Below, one piece after another: positions 14,561 through 26,600 of a DNA stretch of 64,000 bases. This DNA comes from Archangium lansingense (lineage in GTDB: Bacteria; Myxococcota; Myxococcia; Myxococcales; Myxococcaceae). The notes beneath the pieces were generated by a model that saw nothing but the letters and a program-made list of their open reading frames with translations, ran no database searches and was not told the DNA's origin. Each line of letters starts with the position of its first letter. Positions within the stretch are counted from its first letter, which is position 1. The position numbers and the translations under genes are program-made. The stretch lies in contig NZ_JAPNKA010000001.1 in the NCBI RefSeq assembly GCF_026626635.1, forward strand, positions 2,604,001 to 2,668,000. The letters run 5' to 3'.

Positions 14561-16573
14561 TCAACCGCAGGTGAACGTCCAGCGGCAGGTGCCCGAGAGG
14601 CACTCGCGGCCTTCCGCGCAGAGCGCGCCGCGCGCCTTCTTGTTCTGGCACTTGCCGGTGTTGAGGCCCCAGCCGCAGTACTGGGTGGTGGTGCAGTCGT
14701 TGTCACCATCGCAGATGCAGGTGCCGGTGATGTTGCCGCAGTCCGCCGAGGTGCACTTGTCGCTGATGCACTCCTCGTTGAAGCGGCACGTCTGACCGAG
14801 CACCTTGGAGTCGGGCGCGTAGGCCTTGCCGCACACCTGGGGGTACTGGGCCTCACGGGTGGCCTTCTCCACGTAGGGCGCCACGCCGCTGGTGTCGATG
14901 TCCGCCGCCGCGTCCGCCATGCCCGAGCGCGGCGTCTGGGCGCGCTCCCACATGCGCAGGAAGGACTCCGACGAGCCCTCGAGGCCCGTGGTGTTGGCGC
15001 CCAGCTGCTTGAGGTCGCGCAGCACGTCCGGCAGCAGGCCCACGTGCGCCAGGCCGTACACGTCGAAGTCCGTGCCCAGGCGCGCGGGCCCGGTGAGGCG
15101 CTGCTGGTTGGCCTGTGCGTCCGCCTCCGCCTTGAATCCCGCGGAGCACGCCCCGTAGTCGCCGAAGCGCGGTCGCGTCTGCTGGATGAAGCCGTTGAGG
15201 TCCGCGCCGAACGCCATGGGGACCTTCAGCCCCTGCCGGCCGAACTCGTACGCCTGCGCGAGGGAGCGCGTCGAGCCCTGGCAGCTATTGGCGATGGCCG
15301 TGCGCGTGTACGTCAGCGTCTCGTCATGCGCCGTGCGCAGGCCGAACATGCCGCCCGTCTGCCGCAGGTAGCGCACCACCCACGCCGGCGTCGTCTTCTC
15401 CGTCTTCGCCAGCTCCGGGTTCATCACCTCGCGGAAGTGACCGTGGGAGATGTAGAGCGGGTAGTAGTTGTTGGCCTGGGCCAGCGCGAAGGTGTCCTGC
15501 ACGGAGCGCTCGGACAGGTGCGCCATGTCGATGAGCATGCCCTTGGCGATCATCTCCTGCACCAGGGCTTTGCCCTCCGCCGTGAGCCCCTTGGTGTTGC
15601 GGCAGTTGGCGTCCACGTCGAAGCCCAGCGTGAAGCCGTTGCCCGTGGCGCCGCAGTCGTAGTCGACGTAGCAGTTCTCCAGGAACTGCGCGGCCTGGAA
15701 GATGACGTTGTGCAGCGCCGCGCCGCCAAAGCGGTTGTCCAGCTGGTGCACCGGCTGCAGCGAGCGCACCCCCAGCGAGTAGAATCGGTTGAGCTCCGAG
15801 CGCCAGTCCTTGGTGCCGAACAGCTTGCTCACCTCGATGGAGAGCACGATGGCCAGCTTGCCGGAGCCGATGATCTGCCGGGCATGCGCGGGCGACAGGG
15901 CAATCTCCGCCCAGTCCGTGCGCGCGTCGAAGTCACGCGCCATCTGGAGCTGCACCTCGATGTCCGCCATCTCGTCGCACGGGCGGTTGAGGTTCTGGTA
16001 GGGCAGGGCGCTGCACAGGAAGCCGTTGCTCACCAGCGACACCGTCACCAGCGACAGGCCACCCTGGTGCGCCTGCCGCAGCGAGCCCTCCCAGGACTGC
16101 TGATGGGCGATGGTGTCCCAGCGCGGCCACTGCGTGGGCACCTGCATGCGGCCCAGGTGCAGGCCCGTGTCTCCCTCCGTCCCCTCAATCTTTCCGATGA
16201 ACTCCGAGGCCACCGCCCCGCCCACCCCGAACAGCGCCGCCAACATCGGCACGGAGCCCAGGTTCACCGACCCCGAGTTGGGGCACAGGTTGAGCATGTT
16301 GCTCAGGTCCATGCGCACCCGGGCGTGATCGCTCTCGGGCGCGCCTCCGTCACAGCTCACCAGCGTGCCGGTGTGGCTGCCGTGGAACCAGCCACCGCCG
16401 AACGCCTCCTCGGCGAACATGTGGTGGTGCAGCTCGGCGAAGCCAGGCACCGCTGCCTTCTGCTCGACAGCGGCCGTCGGCTCGGGTGCGGTGGCCGGCG
16501 GTTCCTCGGTCACCGGGTTGCAGGCTTGAAACAACAGGAGCGCGGACAGCAGGGCCAGGGGGCGTCGAAACAT
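14561..16573 (-). CDS. Peptidase M19 (membrane dipeptidase)-like lipoprotein
   Basis: This 670-residue lipoprotein (LLFQAC, Cys18) has a renal-dipeptidase-type TIM barrel at about 45-560. Metal-site-like elements are AELHHHMF near the start, then IDMAHLSERSV, ISHGHFREV and FGADLNGF. The last ~90 residues are Cys-rich, with repeated CxxxxxC spacing (CRFNEECISDKCTSADC) as in myxobacterial surface lipoproteins. M19 enzymes are zinc dipeptidases; this one would act in the periplasm or at the surface. I use the internal ATG at 16573 because the signal peptide starts there. Its stop lies 4 bp from the convergent SLC13 stop. Confidence 0.85.
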   Translation of the reverse strand: MFRRPLALLSALLLFQACNPVTEEPPATAPEPTAAVEQKAAVPGFAELHHHMFAEEAFGGGWFHGSHTGTLVSCDGGAPESDHARVRMDLSNMLNLCPNSGSVNLGSVPMLAALFGVGGAVASEFIGKIEGTEGDTGLHLGRMQVPTQWPRWDTIAHQQSWEGSLRQAHQGGLSLVTVSLVSNGFLCSALPYQNLNRPCDEMADIEVQLQMARDFDARTDWAEIALSPAHARQIIGSGKLAIVLSIEVSKLFGTKDWRSELNRFYSLGVRSLQPVHQLDNRFGGAALHNVIFQAAQFLENCYVDYDCGATGNGFTLGFDVDANCRNTKGLTAEGKALVQEMIAKGMLIDMAHLSERSVQDTFALAQANNYYPLYISHGHFREVMNPELAKTEKTTPAWVVRYLRQTGGMFGLRTAHDETLTYTRTAIANSCQGSTRSLAQAYEFGRQGLKVPMAFGADLNGFIQQTRPRFGDYGACSAGFKAEADAQANQQRLTGPARLGTDFDVYGLAHVGLLPDVLRDLKQLGANTTGLEGSSESFLRMWERAQTPRSGMADAAADIDTSGVAPYVEKATREAQYPQVCGKAYAPDSKVLGQTCRFNEECISDKCTSADCGNITGTCICDGDNDCTTTQYCGWGLNTGKCQNKKARGALCAEGRECLSGTCRWTFTCG

Positions 16574-16721
16574 GCGCGGCTTCTCCTCGTGAGGAGGGGG
16601 GAACCGTACATCCCACCTCGGCAGGACCCTGGAAATCAAGTAAATCAAGTTTCCAGTGCCCGGGCTCGAACCTGAGCCCTTTCTTCTCGATATCTGATCG
16701 AGCAAGAGCCGACCCAGGTCC

Positions 16722-17609
16722 TCACACCGCGAAGTGGTGGCGCGGGTTGGAGGCGAGCTTCTTTCGCAGCACCTCCCACCTCGCCAGGTGGTCCTTGTAG
16801 AGCGCCGTGCCCGTCTCCAGCACGGGGCGGAACACCCAGCCCTTCACCTCGTGCTCCTGGAACAGCTCCACCACCTTCCGGCTCACCACCCAGAAGGGAA
16901 GCTGGTTGCTGCTGAAGGGCTCCGCGGTGCGGTTGAAGTCCGCCAGCTCCGGCGCGCCGTCGAGGGCATAGGAGAGCGCCCCCAACATGCGCACCGGGGA
17001 GTCCTCCGAGAACGCCGCAGCCCTCACCCCCAGCACGGAGATGTTCCGCTCCACAGGGGGCATGACGCTCTCCGTGTAGAGCTGGAAGACGCCCTCGTGC
17101 GGGGCTTTCGTCTTCCGGTGGTAGACGGGGCGCAGTTCCAGCCCCTTCAGGCCCGCCTTTTTCAGCAACTCCGCCACGTTCGCGCCGGTGAGGTACTCCG
17201 CGGCCCAGTCGTCCAGCACCGCCACGGTGTTCGCGTCCAGCACCACCTTCGACAGCTCGATACGCTCCATCCGCTTGATGGCCAGCCCCTCGGCCGTCTT
17301 CACGGGTGTGAGCGCCTTCACGTGGGCCAGATTGGCCAGGTTGTCCGGCATGCTCGCCTTCACCCGCTTGCGGGAGAGCACCTGGAAGTACCGGGCCTGC
17401 GACTGCTCCTTCGCCGTGAAGACGCAGTCGGGCGTCAGCCGCAGCCCGGACGTGGTCTTCGTGAGCTCCAGGATGCGGTCGAAGGCCTCGGACTCCCCAT
17501 CGACCCAGAAGGCCGAGACGCCCAGCTTGAACTGCCCGGCGATGTCGGGGTCCGCGGCCAGCGCCGCTTCGACGTCCCCGCCATAACAGAGGTAGAGGTT
17601 GATTTTCAT
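16722..17609 (-). CDS. Probable immunity protein for the adjacent Rhs toxin
   Basis: This 295-residue soluble protein has no signal peptide. Its ATG is 23 bp after the stop of the giant Rhs lipoprotein, on the same strand, which is where an immunity gene belongs. The C-terminal half (about 225-265: LPFWVVSRKVVELFQEHEVKGWVFRPV) resembles the end of Imm11/DUF1629 and of the myxobacterial double-CXXCG immunity-like families, though I see no CXXCG pair. The immunity role is inferred mainly from position. It would bind and block the nuclease tip in the cytoplasm. Confidence 0.55.
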   Translation of the reverse strand: MKINLYLCYGGDVEAALAADPDIAGQFKLGVSAFWVDGESEAFDRILELTKTTSGLRLTPDCVFTAKEQSQARYFQVLSRKRVKASMPDNLANLAHVKALTPVKTAEGLAIKRMERIELSKVVLDANTVAVLDDWAAEYLTGANVAELLKKAGLKGLELRPVYHRKTKAPHEGVFQLYTESVMPPVERNISVLGVRAAAFSEDSPVRMLGALSYALDGAPELADFNRTAEPFSSNQLPFWVVSRKVVELFQEHEVKGWVFRPVLETGTALYKDHLARWEVLRKKLASNPRHHFAV

Positions 17610-17632
17610 CGCCGGGGCTCTAGCGCGCCTGC

Positions 17633-20600
17633 TCAGAGCAACTCAATGAAGATGGCTCTGAGCATCTGGGGGTCGTTTCTGTAGATTTGCTGCGCGGCGC
17701 GCATGATCTGTTCCACGGTGGGAGCGGCATTGTAGTTCGCTTGGTTGCTGTACGGGAACCAGGTGCGCCAGGCATTGGTGAAGACCTGGTGGTCCGCCCG
17801 CTTGAGGACGACGCTGGGGATGTCGTTGACGTTCGGCCAGAGCCGCTGGAGCGCCGGGCTCCGGAGCCAGATCCGCTGCTCGATGAGGTGGTGGATCTGC
17901 AGGTCCTGGGGCTTCAGCTTGCCTGCCCACTGGCGCATCAGGGTGCTGTAGGGGGCGATGTTGATGCGGGCGAGCTGGAGGCGGACGGTATTGAGCGTTC
18001 CCGCCGCCGCGCCGCCGCGCATGGCCCAGGCATTGGCGTGGATGAGGAACGAGAAGTTGAAGCCCGAGAAGCTGAAGGAGAAGAACTCGCCCGTCGGGTC
18101 GACCTTGTTGACCGGGTCCTGCAGCGCGTAGCTGTAGCGGTGGAGAGTGCTCGGCAGCTCGTTGACGCCCGCCACCGGGTCGATGCTGAGGAAGCGGCCC
18201 GTCCCCGTGTCGAGCCAGCGGGCCCGCAGGTACGTGAGGCCCGAGAGCGTCTCCAGCGGCTCGCCGGCGAAGAGGTACGGGTTGGCGTCCGTCCCCTGGT
18301 GTCCCAGCAGCGTGCCGAAGGCGTCGTACCGGTAGCTGTCTGTGACGGCACCCGACTCGTCCGTCAGGTGGCGGACCGAGCCCAGGCCGTCCGCGATGTA
18401 GAAGCGCGAGCCCTCGGGCCGGATGACGGACAGCAGCTCATCCCCGGCGCGGACGTAGTGCGCCTTCAGCGCCCCCGCCGCGTCCGTCTCCGCGACGACG
18501 TGGCTCAGTCTGCTCGAAGGGTCGACGAGGTAGTCGGTGACGGAGGGCGGTCCGGTGGGCGGCGCGTACCGGGTGCGGACGCGGACTCCATCCGGGTCGT
18601 ACTCGTGCTCGATGACGGTGCCGTCGGGCAGCGTGACCTTGCGCAGCCGGTCGTCCACGTCCCAGACGTACGCCACGTTGTCGGCGCCCGCCGTGGAGGC
18701 GAGCTGACCGTCCTCGCCCCAGGTGTACGTGGATGCACCGTCCGTCAGCAGCCGGTCACGGGAGTCATACGTGTAGCTCCAGGCCTGGGTGCCCGCGGCG
18801 GACGCTCGAGTTCGCTGCAGCCGGTTGCCCACTGCGTCGTAGGTGAAGGTCTCCTCGAAGGTGGACTGTGGCGCGCCGGTGACGGACTCCCGTGTCAGCC
18901 GGTCCAGCAGATCGTAGTCGTAGGTGGTGGCCGTGCCGCCCGCCTCGTCGATGCGGACGCGGTGCCCCGTGGAGCCCAGCGTGTACGCGTAGGACTGGAG
19001 CACGTCCGCTGCCCGCTCGGATACCAGTGACTTCAGGCGGCCGAGCGTGTCGTAGCCGTAGCGGGTGACGATGCCATTGGCCAGCACGCGCTGGGTGCGC
19101 TGCCCACCGGCGTCGAAGGTCTGCGAGTACTCGCGGCCCTGCGGGTCCGTCACCTTCACCATGCTGCCGCGCGTGTCGTAGGCGTAGGACGTGATGCGCT
19201 CACTACCGCCCACATGCGCGGTGAGGGCCGTGCGCAGGCCGCGCGCGTCGTAGCTGTACGTGAGGCGCCGGCCGTCCGGGTAGGCCAGCCCGGTCAGCCG
19301 GTTTCGGGTGTCATAGCTGTACTGCGTGGTGCCGCGCGCATCCGTGTAGCTTCGCCGCAGACCCGTGGCCGTGTAGCTGAAGGACACCGATGCGCCGTCC
19401 GAGTCCTCCCGCGTGATGAGCCGGTTGGACATGTCATAGGTGTTCGTGCGCGTGCGGCCCGCGAGGTCCGTGTGGCGGAGGACGTTGCCCGCGGCGTCGT
19501 ACTCCCACGACTCGGGCTCGCCCGTGGGCAGGGTTCGCTGGATGAGCCGGCCTCGGCGGTCGTACGCCAGGCGGGTGATGCGGCCCAGGGCGTCTGTCTG
19601 GGAGACGGGCCTGCCCAGCTCGTCGTAGCCGAAGCGGGTCACCTGGCCGGTCGCGTCCGTCACGGTGATGAGCTGGCCGACCGCGTCGTAGGTGAAGGCG
19701 GTCGTCTTCCCCTCGGCATCCGTCTCGGAGGCCTTCCTATCCCTGGAGTCATAGGCCACGCGGTGGTCCGTGCCGTCCGGATGGACGGTGCGGACCCGCC
19801 GGTTCATCGCATCGTGCTCGTAGGTGGTGGTGCGGCCCAGCGGGTCCGTCATGGTCGCCGGGTTGCCCTTCGCGTCGTAGGTGTAGCGGGTGACCTGGCC
19901 CGCCGCATCCGTGACACTCGTCGTCCGGCCCGCGTCGTCGTACCCGGTGCGCGTCACGTGGCCCAGCTCGTCCGTGTGGGTGATGGGGCGGCCGGAAGCA
20001 TCGTAGGTGGTGGCCACCGCGGTGCCGTCCGGGAACACGGTGCGGGCCAGCCGGCCCACCGCGTCGTACTCGTAGCGCGTGGTGCGGCCGGCGCGGTCCG
20101 TCACCCGATCGCGCCGCCCCTCGGCGTCATGGCCGACCTCCTCCGTCGTTCCATCTGGGAAGGTGGTGAGGTGGAGCTTGCCGGCCAGGTCGTACGTGTA
20201 GCGGGTGGTGCGGCCCAGCTCGTCCACCGTGGCGGAGCGAAGCCCCAGGGAGTTGTACTCGGTGCGAGTGGAGGTGCCGTCCGGATGCGTCGTCTTCGTC
20301 CGGCGTCCCTGCTTGTCGTACTCGTGATGGGTGGTGAGCGTCTCGACACCCGTCGCAGTGACACGCGTGCGCGTCTCGGTGAGACGGTTGCCGTTGGCGT
20401 CGTAGGTGTAGGAAGACTCGCGGCCGAGCGCATCCGTCTCCTTCAGCACGCGGCCCGAGGCATCGTACGCGTAGCGCGTCACGTTCCCGAGGGCGTCCGT
20501 CTCGGAGAGCGTGTCTCCACTGGCGTTGTAGGTGGCACGGGTGACGTTCCCCAGCGCGTCCGTGACGGCGGTGGGGTTGCCGCTCGCATCATACTCGGAG

Positions 20601-23600
20601 CGCGCCACCCGGCCCGTGGCGTCCGTGTACGTGAGCACCTGGCCGCGCGTGTTGTAGGTCCACCGCTCGGTCTGGCCCTTCGGGTCCGTCTCGGACAGCT
20701 TGTTGTCGTACGCGTCGTACTCCCAGTGCCGGGTCTCGCCGAGCGCGTTCGTCTCACTCGTCTTGTTGCCGCGCGAGTCGAAGGTGCGGGTGGTCACCCG
20801 GCCTTCCGGGTCCGTCTCCCGCACCACGTTGCCGCTTCCGTCGTACTCCAGCACCCGGGCGCGGCCGAGCCGGTCGGTGAGGATCTCCTGGCGGGTGCCC
20901 ACGGTGCGCGCATACTCCACCGAGCGGCCGAAGGCGTCCGTATGGCGGACGATGCGGCCCTGCTCGTCGTACTCGTTGCGAGCGGGCTGGATGCCGCGCG
21001 GATCGGTGATGGCCGTCAGGTAGTGCGTGCCGTCATAGGCGAACTTCGCGACGTTGCCCTCGCGGTCCTTGAACTCTCGCAGGTCCCCGCGGGCATCGTA
21101 CGTATAGGTCATCGTGTTGCCGTTGGGGTCCGTCACGCGGGTAATGCGTCCCAGCGAGTCCCGGTCAAAGAGCACGCTCCGGCCACTGGAGTGGATGAGG
21201 CCAGCAGGCGTCACGTGCAGCGTGTTGCCGTTGGGGTCGGTGATGGCCTGGACGCCCCGCTTCTCGTCGAGCTGGTAGCGGGTACCGTCCTCGGTGGTGA
21301 GCTGGAAGCTCGAGGGGTTGATGGGCTGCAGCTCGAGGTCACTGAGGGTGACCGGGCCGGGAATGCCGGACAAGTGGTTGACGAAGAAGTCCCCGCCGCC
21401 GAGCGGGACGAGGCTGCCCTTCGTCTCCTCCGCGGGCTCGAAGGACATGTCTCCCGTCTGGATGGGGAAGAGCTGCTGGCACCGGGGCGAGGTGGAGGCC
21501 TGGAATTTGTACACCTTGCCCGAGGGGAAGGTGATGGTGACGAAGGCCGGGCGTGCTGGCGTCAGGCAGTAGTTCGGGAAGAGGCCACCGCTCTTCGTCT
21601 GCTGCCAGCCCTTGCCCAGGATGCCGCTCTTCTCCACGCGGACGTTGCGCAGCCCCAGGTTCCAACCCACGCCGAAGTCGCCCACCCGCTTGTCGCGGCT
21701 GTCGTAGGTGCGCGTCAGCTCCATGGACACGCCCGACATAGGCACCATCAGGTCCTCGAAGGAGAGGCTGAAGGCGCCGAGCTTCAGGTTCTTGTCGGAC
21801 ACCGCGCTCAGCGTGGCCACCGAGTCGCCCGCGGAGGTGCTGGCCACCAGCCGCACGGTGTAGGTGCCGTTGAGCAGCACCGTGGGATCGAAGGTGGCCA
21901 GGGTCCCGCTGGCCGGAGCGGTACCGGAGGCGAACACCGTCCACGGCTGCGTCGGATCCTCCCCGTTGCCGAGCTGGTACTCCAGCTTCCACACGCCCTC
22001 GCTGACGGTGCCCGTCACCGCCACCGGCTGACTCACCGTCGTACCGTCCACGGGTCCGGTGAGTGTCACCACGGGGAGTGGTCCGGGCGGAGAGCCCACG
22101 TTGACCACCATCTCCGAGCTGGACAGCTTGTCCGAGTCGCTCGCCGTCAGCCGCAGCAGGTAGCTGCCGGGGTAGCTGAAGGTGGCCGTGGTGACGGCCT
22201 GATCCGGGCTGCCGAAGGACACCGTCCCCGCGCCCGCCACCAGGCTCCACCTCATCGTCAGCGTGCCACCCGCAGGCAGGCCGTCGTCCGTCACCGTTCC
22301 CGCCAGCGTCAGCGTGCGCGCGGGGAACTCCAGCATCTGGTTGTCGCCCGCGAATACCGTCGGCGCGCCGTTCACCACCAGGGCGCGTACCGCCACGTCC
22401 GCCGACGCCGTGAGCGCACTGTCATTGGCGGTGAGGCGCAGCACGTAGTCACCGGGCGCGCTGAAGCTGGCCGCCGTGGACACCTGGGCCGGCCGGGTGA
22501 AGGACACCGTGCCAGGGCCGCTCAGCTTCGTCCACGCAACCACCAGCGCACCCGAGGCGGGCTGGCCGTCGTCGCGCACCGCGCCGGAGAGCTGGGCCGC
22601 GCCCGGCAGCGTCACCGTGGCGGGGCCCGTGGCGCTCACCGTGGGAGGCTTGTTCACCACGTTGGGCTGCACCTTCACGGACATCACCGCGCTCGCCACC
22701 CACTCGCCATCGCTCGCCACCAGACGCAACATGTAGTCGCCTGGCACCGTGAAGGCCGCCGTGGTGGCCGCCTTGGTCGCGTCGGCGAACGTCATCGGCG
22801 CGGGGCCGCTCACCTGCTCCCAGTGCACCTCCAAGGTGTTGCCCACGGGCCGCCCGTCGTCTGTCACGCTGCCCTGGAGGGTCACCGCCGGGGCCGGCAG
22901 GCTTACCGTCAGGTTCAAACCTACGTCCACATCCGGCGGCGCGTTGTCCGGGGACGCCTCGGCGACGTTCAACGTGAGGTCCGACGAGCCCGTCAGCTTC
23001 GTGTCGCTGGCGGTCAGCCGCAGCCGGTACATGCCGGCCTTGCTCACCGTCACCGTCGTCGTGGGCTGGGTGGGCGTGCCGAACGCAACGCTGGCCGGGC
23101 CCTCCACCATGCTCCACTGCTGCGTCACCGCCGCGCCCGTGGGCAGCCCGTCATCCTGCACGCTGCCCGTCAGCGTCACGGTGCGCGTGGGCAGCCGCAG
23201 GTTCCAACTCGGACCGGCGTTCACCACCGGCGCCTTGTTGGAGGGCACCGACGCGCTCACCGTCACCGACAGGTCCGAGGTGCTGGCGAATTGGCCGTCG
23301 CTCGCCGTGAGGCGCAGCACGTAGGTGCCCGCCGCGCTGAAGCTCGCCACCGTCGCCGGCTGCCCCGGAGGGTTGAACGTCACCGTGCCCGGGCCACTCA
23401 CCTTCGTCCACTGCGCCGCCAACGTACCGCCCTCGGGCAGGCCGTCGTCCTGCACGCTGCCCGCCAGCGTTGCCGTTCCGGGCAGGGTAATGGCTTGGTT
23501 GGCGCCTGCCACCACCTGCGGCGGTTGGTTCACTGGCGCGGGCTGTCCCACCGCCACGCTCACGTCCGAGCTGCTGGAGAGCGCCGAGTCGGTGGCGGTG

Positions 23601-26600
23601 AGGCGCAGCACGTACACCCCGGCCGCACTGAAGCTCGCCGTCGTCGTGGCCGAGCTGGCGTTGCCGAAGCCGACCGTGCCAGGTCCGGTCACCTTGGTCC
23701 ACGTGACGGAGACCGTCTTGCCCACGGGCAGGCCGTCATCCGTCACGGAGCCACGCAAGGTCACCGTCGCGCCCAGGGCCACGGATTGGTTGGCGCCCGC
23801 CGACACGATGGGCGCCTGGTTCACCGGCGGCTCCGGATTGGCCACCACCGTCACGTCCGCGCTGGTGGTGAGGTGCGAGTCGCTCGCGGTGAGACGCAGC
23901 ACGTAGGTGCCGGCCGCACTGAAGCTCGCGGAGGTCGCCAGCGCGTTCGGGTCCACGAAGGTGACGGTCCCCGGGCCGCTCACCTTGCTCCACGTCACCG
24001 TTACCGCGCTGCCGGAGGGCAAGCCGTCGTCCGACACCGAGCCGGACAGGTTGGCCGGCTCGGGCAGGTCCACCGAGCCCGGCGCCACGGCGCTCACCGA
24101 GGGCTGCTCGTTGTTGGGCAGCACCGTGATGGTGACGTCGTCGTGCCCCCCGAGCGCGCTATCCGTCGCGGTCAGGCGCAGCACGTAGATGCCGGGCACG
24201 CTGAAGGAGACGTCCGTGGCCTCGGCATCGGGCGCGGAGAACGTCACCGTGCCGGGGCCACTCACCCGCGTCCAGGCCAGCCCCAGCGTGCCGCCCATGG
24301 GCAGGCCATCATCACACGCCGAGCCCATCAGCCGCAGCGGGTGGGGGGACGTCATCGTGCGGTCGCGGCCCGCGTCCACCGAGGGCGCGTCGTTGGCCTG
24401 CTCTGGCATCACGTACTGGGCGGTGCCAATGCTCAGGTTGTACAGCACGGGGCTCTCGCCCTTGCTGCTGCGCTTGAAGGCGACGCTCACCTTCAGGTAT
24501 CGGCCATTGGGGACATCGAGGTCCACGCCGCTGCGCACCACCACCGGAGCGCCGTAGGTCACCCCGTCGTTGCTGCTGGCCGCCGTCACCGTCAGCGAAC
24601 CATCTCCGCAGGCCTGGCCCGTCCACACCACCTTGCCCCACTCGCTGCCCGCCGTGTTGCTGTCGTACACCACCGTCCAGGTGCCGTTGTCCGGCGCGCC
24701 CGCCAGCGTGCTGCCGGTCATGTCGCTGTAGTTGTAGAGCAGTCCTCCGAGGTTGCCCGAGGTGAGGTCCACCGCGCCCACGGGCGTCACCTTGTCCGAG
24801 CCCACCGGCCCCTTCGCCGGGTCGATGCGCATGACGGTCTGGCTGTAGTGGTTGGTGGCCCACACCTTGCCGGAGCCGTCCACCGCCACGCCCGTCGGGC
24901 CACTGCCCACGGCGATGTTGCCCAACCACGTGCCGTTGGGCAGCAGATGGCCCACCGAGCTGCCGTTCAGCGAGTGGGCCACCCAGATGTGGCCCTTGGC
25001 GTCCACCACGCAGCCCTGTGCCGCCGAGAAGCCATGGTAGTAGGTGCCCAGCAACTCACCCGTCGGCGAGAATCGGCGGATGTAGCTGCCATATTCCGAG
25101 TTCCACACGCTGCCATCGGGCGCCAGGCACAGGCCGTAGCTGGCGTGGCTGTATCCGCGCCAGTTGATGCCGTTGGCGCCATTGAGGGGCAGCGCCGTGT
25201 CCCAGCGCAGCATCACTCCGGCGGACCAGATGACGCCGTTGTGGTCGATGAGGCCGCCGTAGCCGCCGTAACCTACGGCATTCTCACGGCGCTTGATGGT
25301 GCCTGTACGCCCGTCGATGAGATCGAAGAAGCCCGAGTAGGAGCTGCCATAGCCACTCACCCAGACGTCGTTGTTCTCGTCCACGGACACGTGGCGCGTG
25401 CCGTACGCCTTCACCCGGACGTAGTGCAGGAGGCACTCGTCCTGTGCGGTGGTGACGCCCCCGTTGGTGTCCGCGCCGCCCGTGTTCGCCCAGCCCTTGA
25501 TGTCCCCGTAGCCCTTGGACGTGTCGATGACGCCGTTGCCGTTGCGGTCCACGCACTGGCCGTTCTCCGCCAGGCCGATGTGGACGACGCTGTTGCCATC
25601 ACGGTTGGTGGCCCAGACGTTGCCGTTCTTGTCCACCGTGGTGCGCGACGGGTTCTTCGGCTGGCCAGTGGGTGACGTCCAATACTCGCCCAGCACCTTG
25701 CCCGTCTCCGTGTCGAGCTTCACCACCGTGCCCTTGGATGACACGGCCACCCAGATGAAGTTGAAGGCGCGAGTGGTGTTGTCCAGGCGGATCTGATTGC
25801 CGTCCCGCACCACGTTGATGAGCACCTCGCCTGGCACCGAGGAGTCCCCGGGAACGGTGGTGCCGCTGCCCTCGCGGGGTTTCACGGTGACAGTCGTCTC
25901 GTCGCTGGCGGAGAACTCGCCGTCGCTGCCGATCAGCCGCAGCACGTAGGTGCCGGGCTCCGTGAAGGTGACGCCCGTCGTCTGCTGGGATGCGTCCGCG
26001 AACACCGCCATGCCGGGGCCACTCACCTGCACCCAGGTGGACGTGAGCGCTGCGCCCGCGGGCAGCCCATCATCCGTGATGCTGCCGAGCAGGGTGGTAC
26101 CCGAGGGGTGCGTCACCATCAGGCTCGGCCCGGCGTCCACCACGGGGGGTTGGTTGCTGCGGCGTACCTGGGTGATGGCCGCCGCCGACTGCGGGCCATA
26201 GGCGTTCGCCACCGCGTCCATCCAACGGATGGAGGTGCGCGCCGTCACCGGTCCCGGTTGCCGCTGAGCTGGAAGGTCGAAGGTGAAGGGCACCTGCACG
26301 CTGGTGTTCCGGGCCAGCATGCCCCCTGGCACCGCCAGCGTCTGGGTGGAGCCGTCCGGCAGCACCACCTCCAGCACGAGGCCGGAGGCGTCCCCATGCC
26401 CCACGTTGGCCAGCGTCACGGTGTACTGCAGCGTCTCCCCTGCGTCGGCCGAGGTGGGGCCCTCCAGGCCCACCGTCACCACCGGCAGCACCATGAACGT
26501 CTTGACCGTGCCGGGAAGTGGGCCAAAACGGGACTCACAGGCGCTGCCCCAGTCCAGGCCATAGCCGTAGGAGACGAGGCTGCCGTCCACTGCCTCCAGG

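Noticed and set aside
22080..24400. Regularly spaced similar DNA units, considered as a CRISPR or satellite array
   Set aside because: The units are about 280-300 bp, in frame, and encode PKD domains of the giant lipoprotein. They are protein repeats.
19214..25675. A plus-strand frame open for about 2150 codons, opposite the Rhs lipoprotein gene
   Set aside because: Its translation is Arg/Ala/His/Val-rich low-complexity sequence with no domain. It is the mirror of strong third-position GC bias in the real minus-strand gene.
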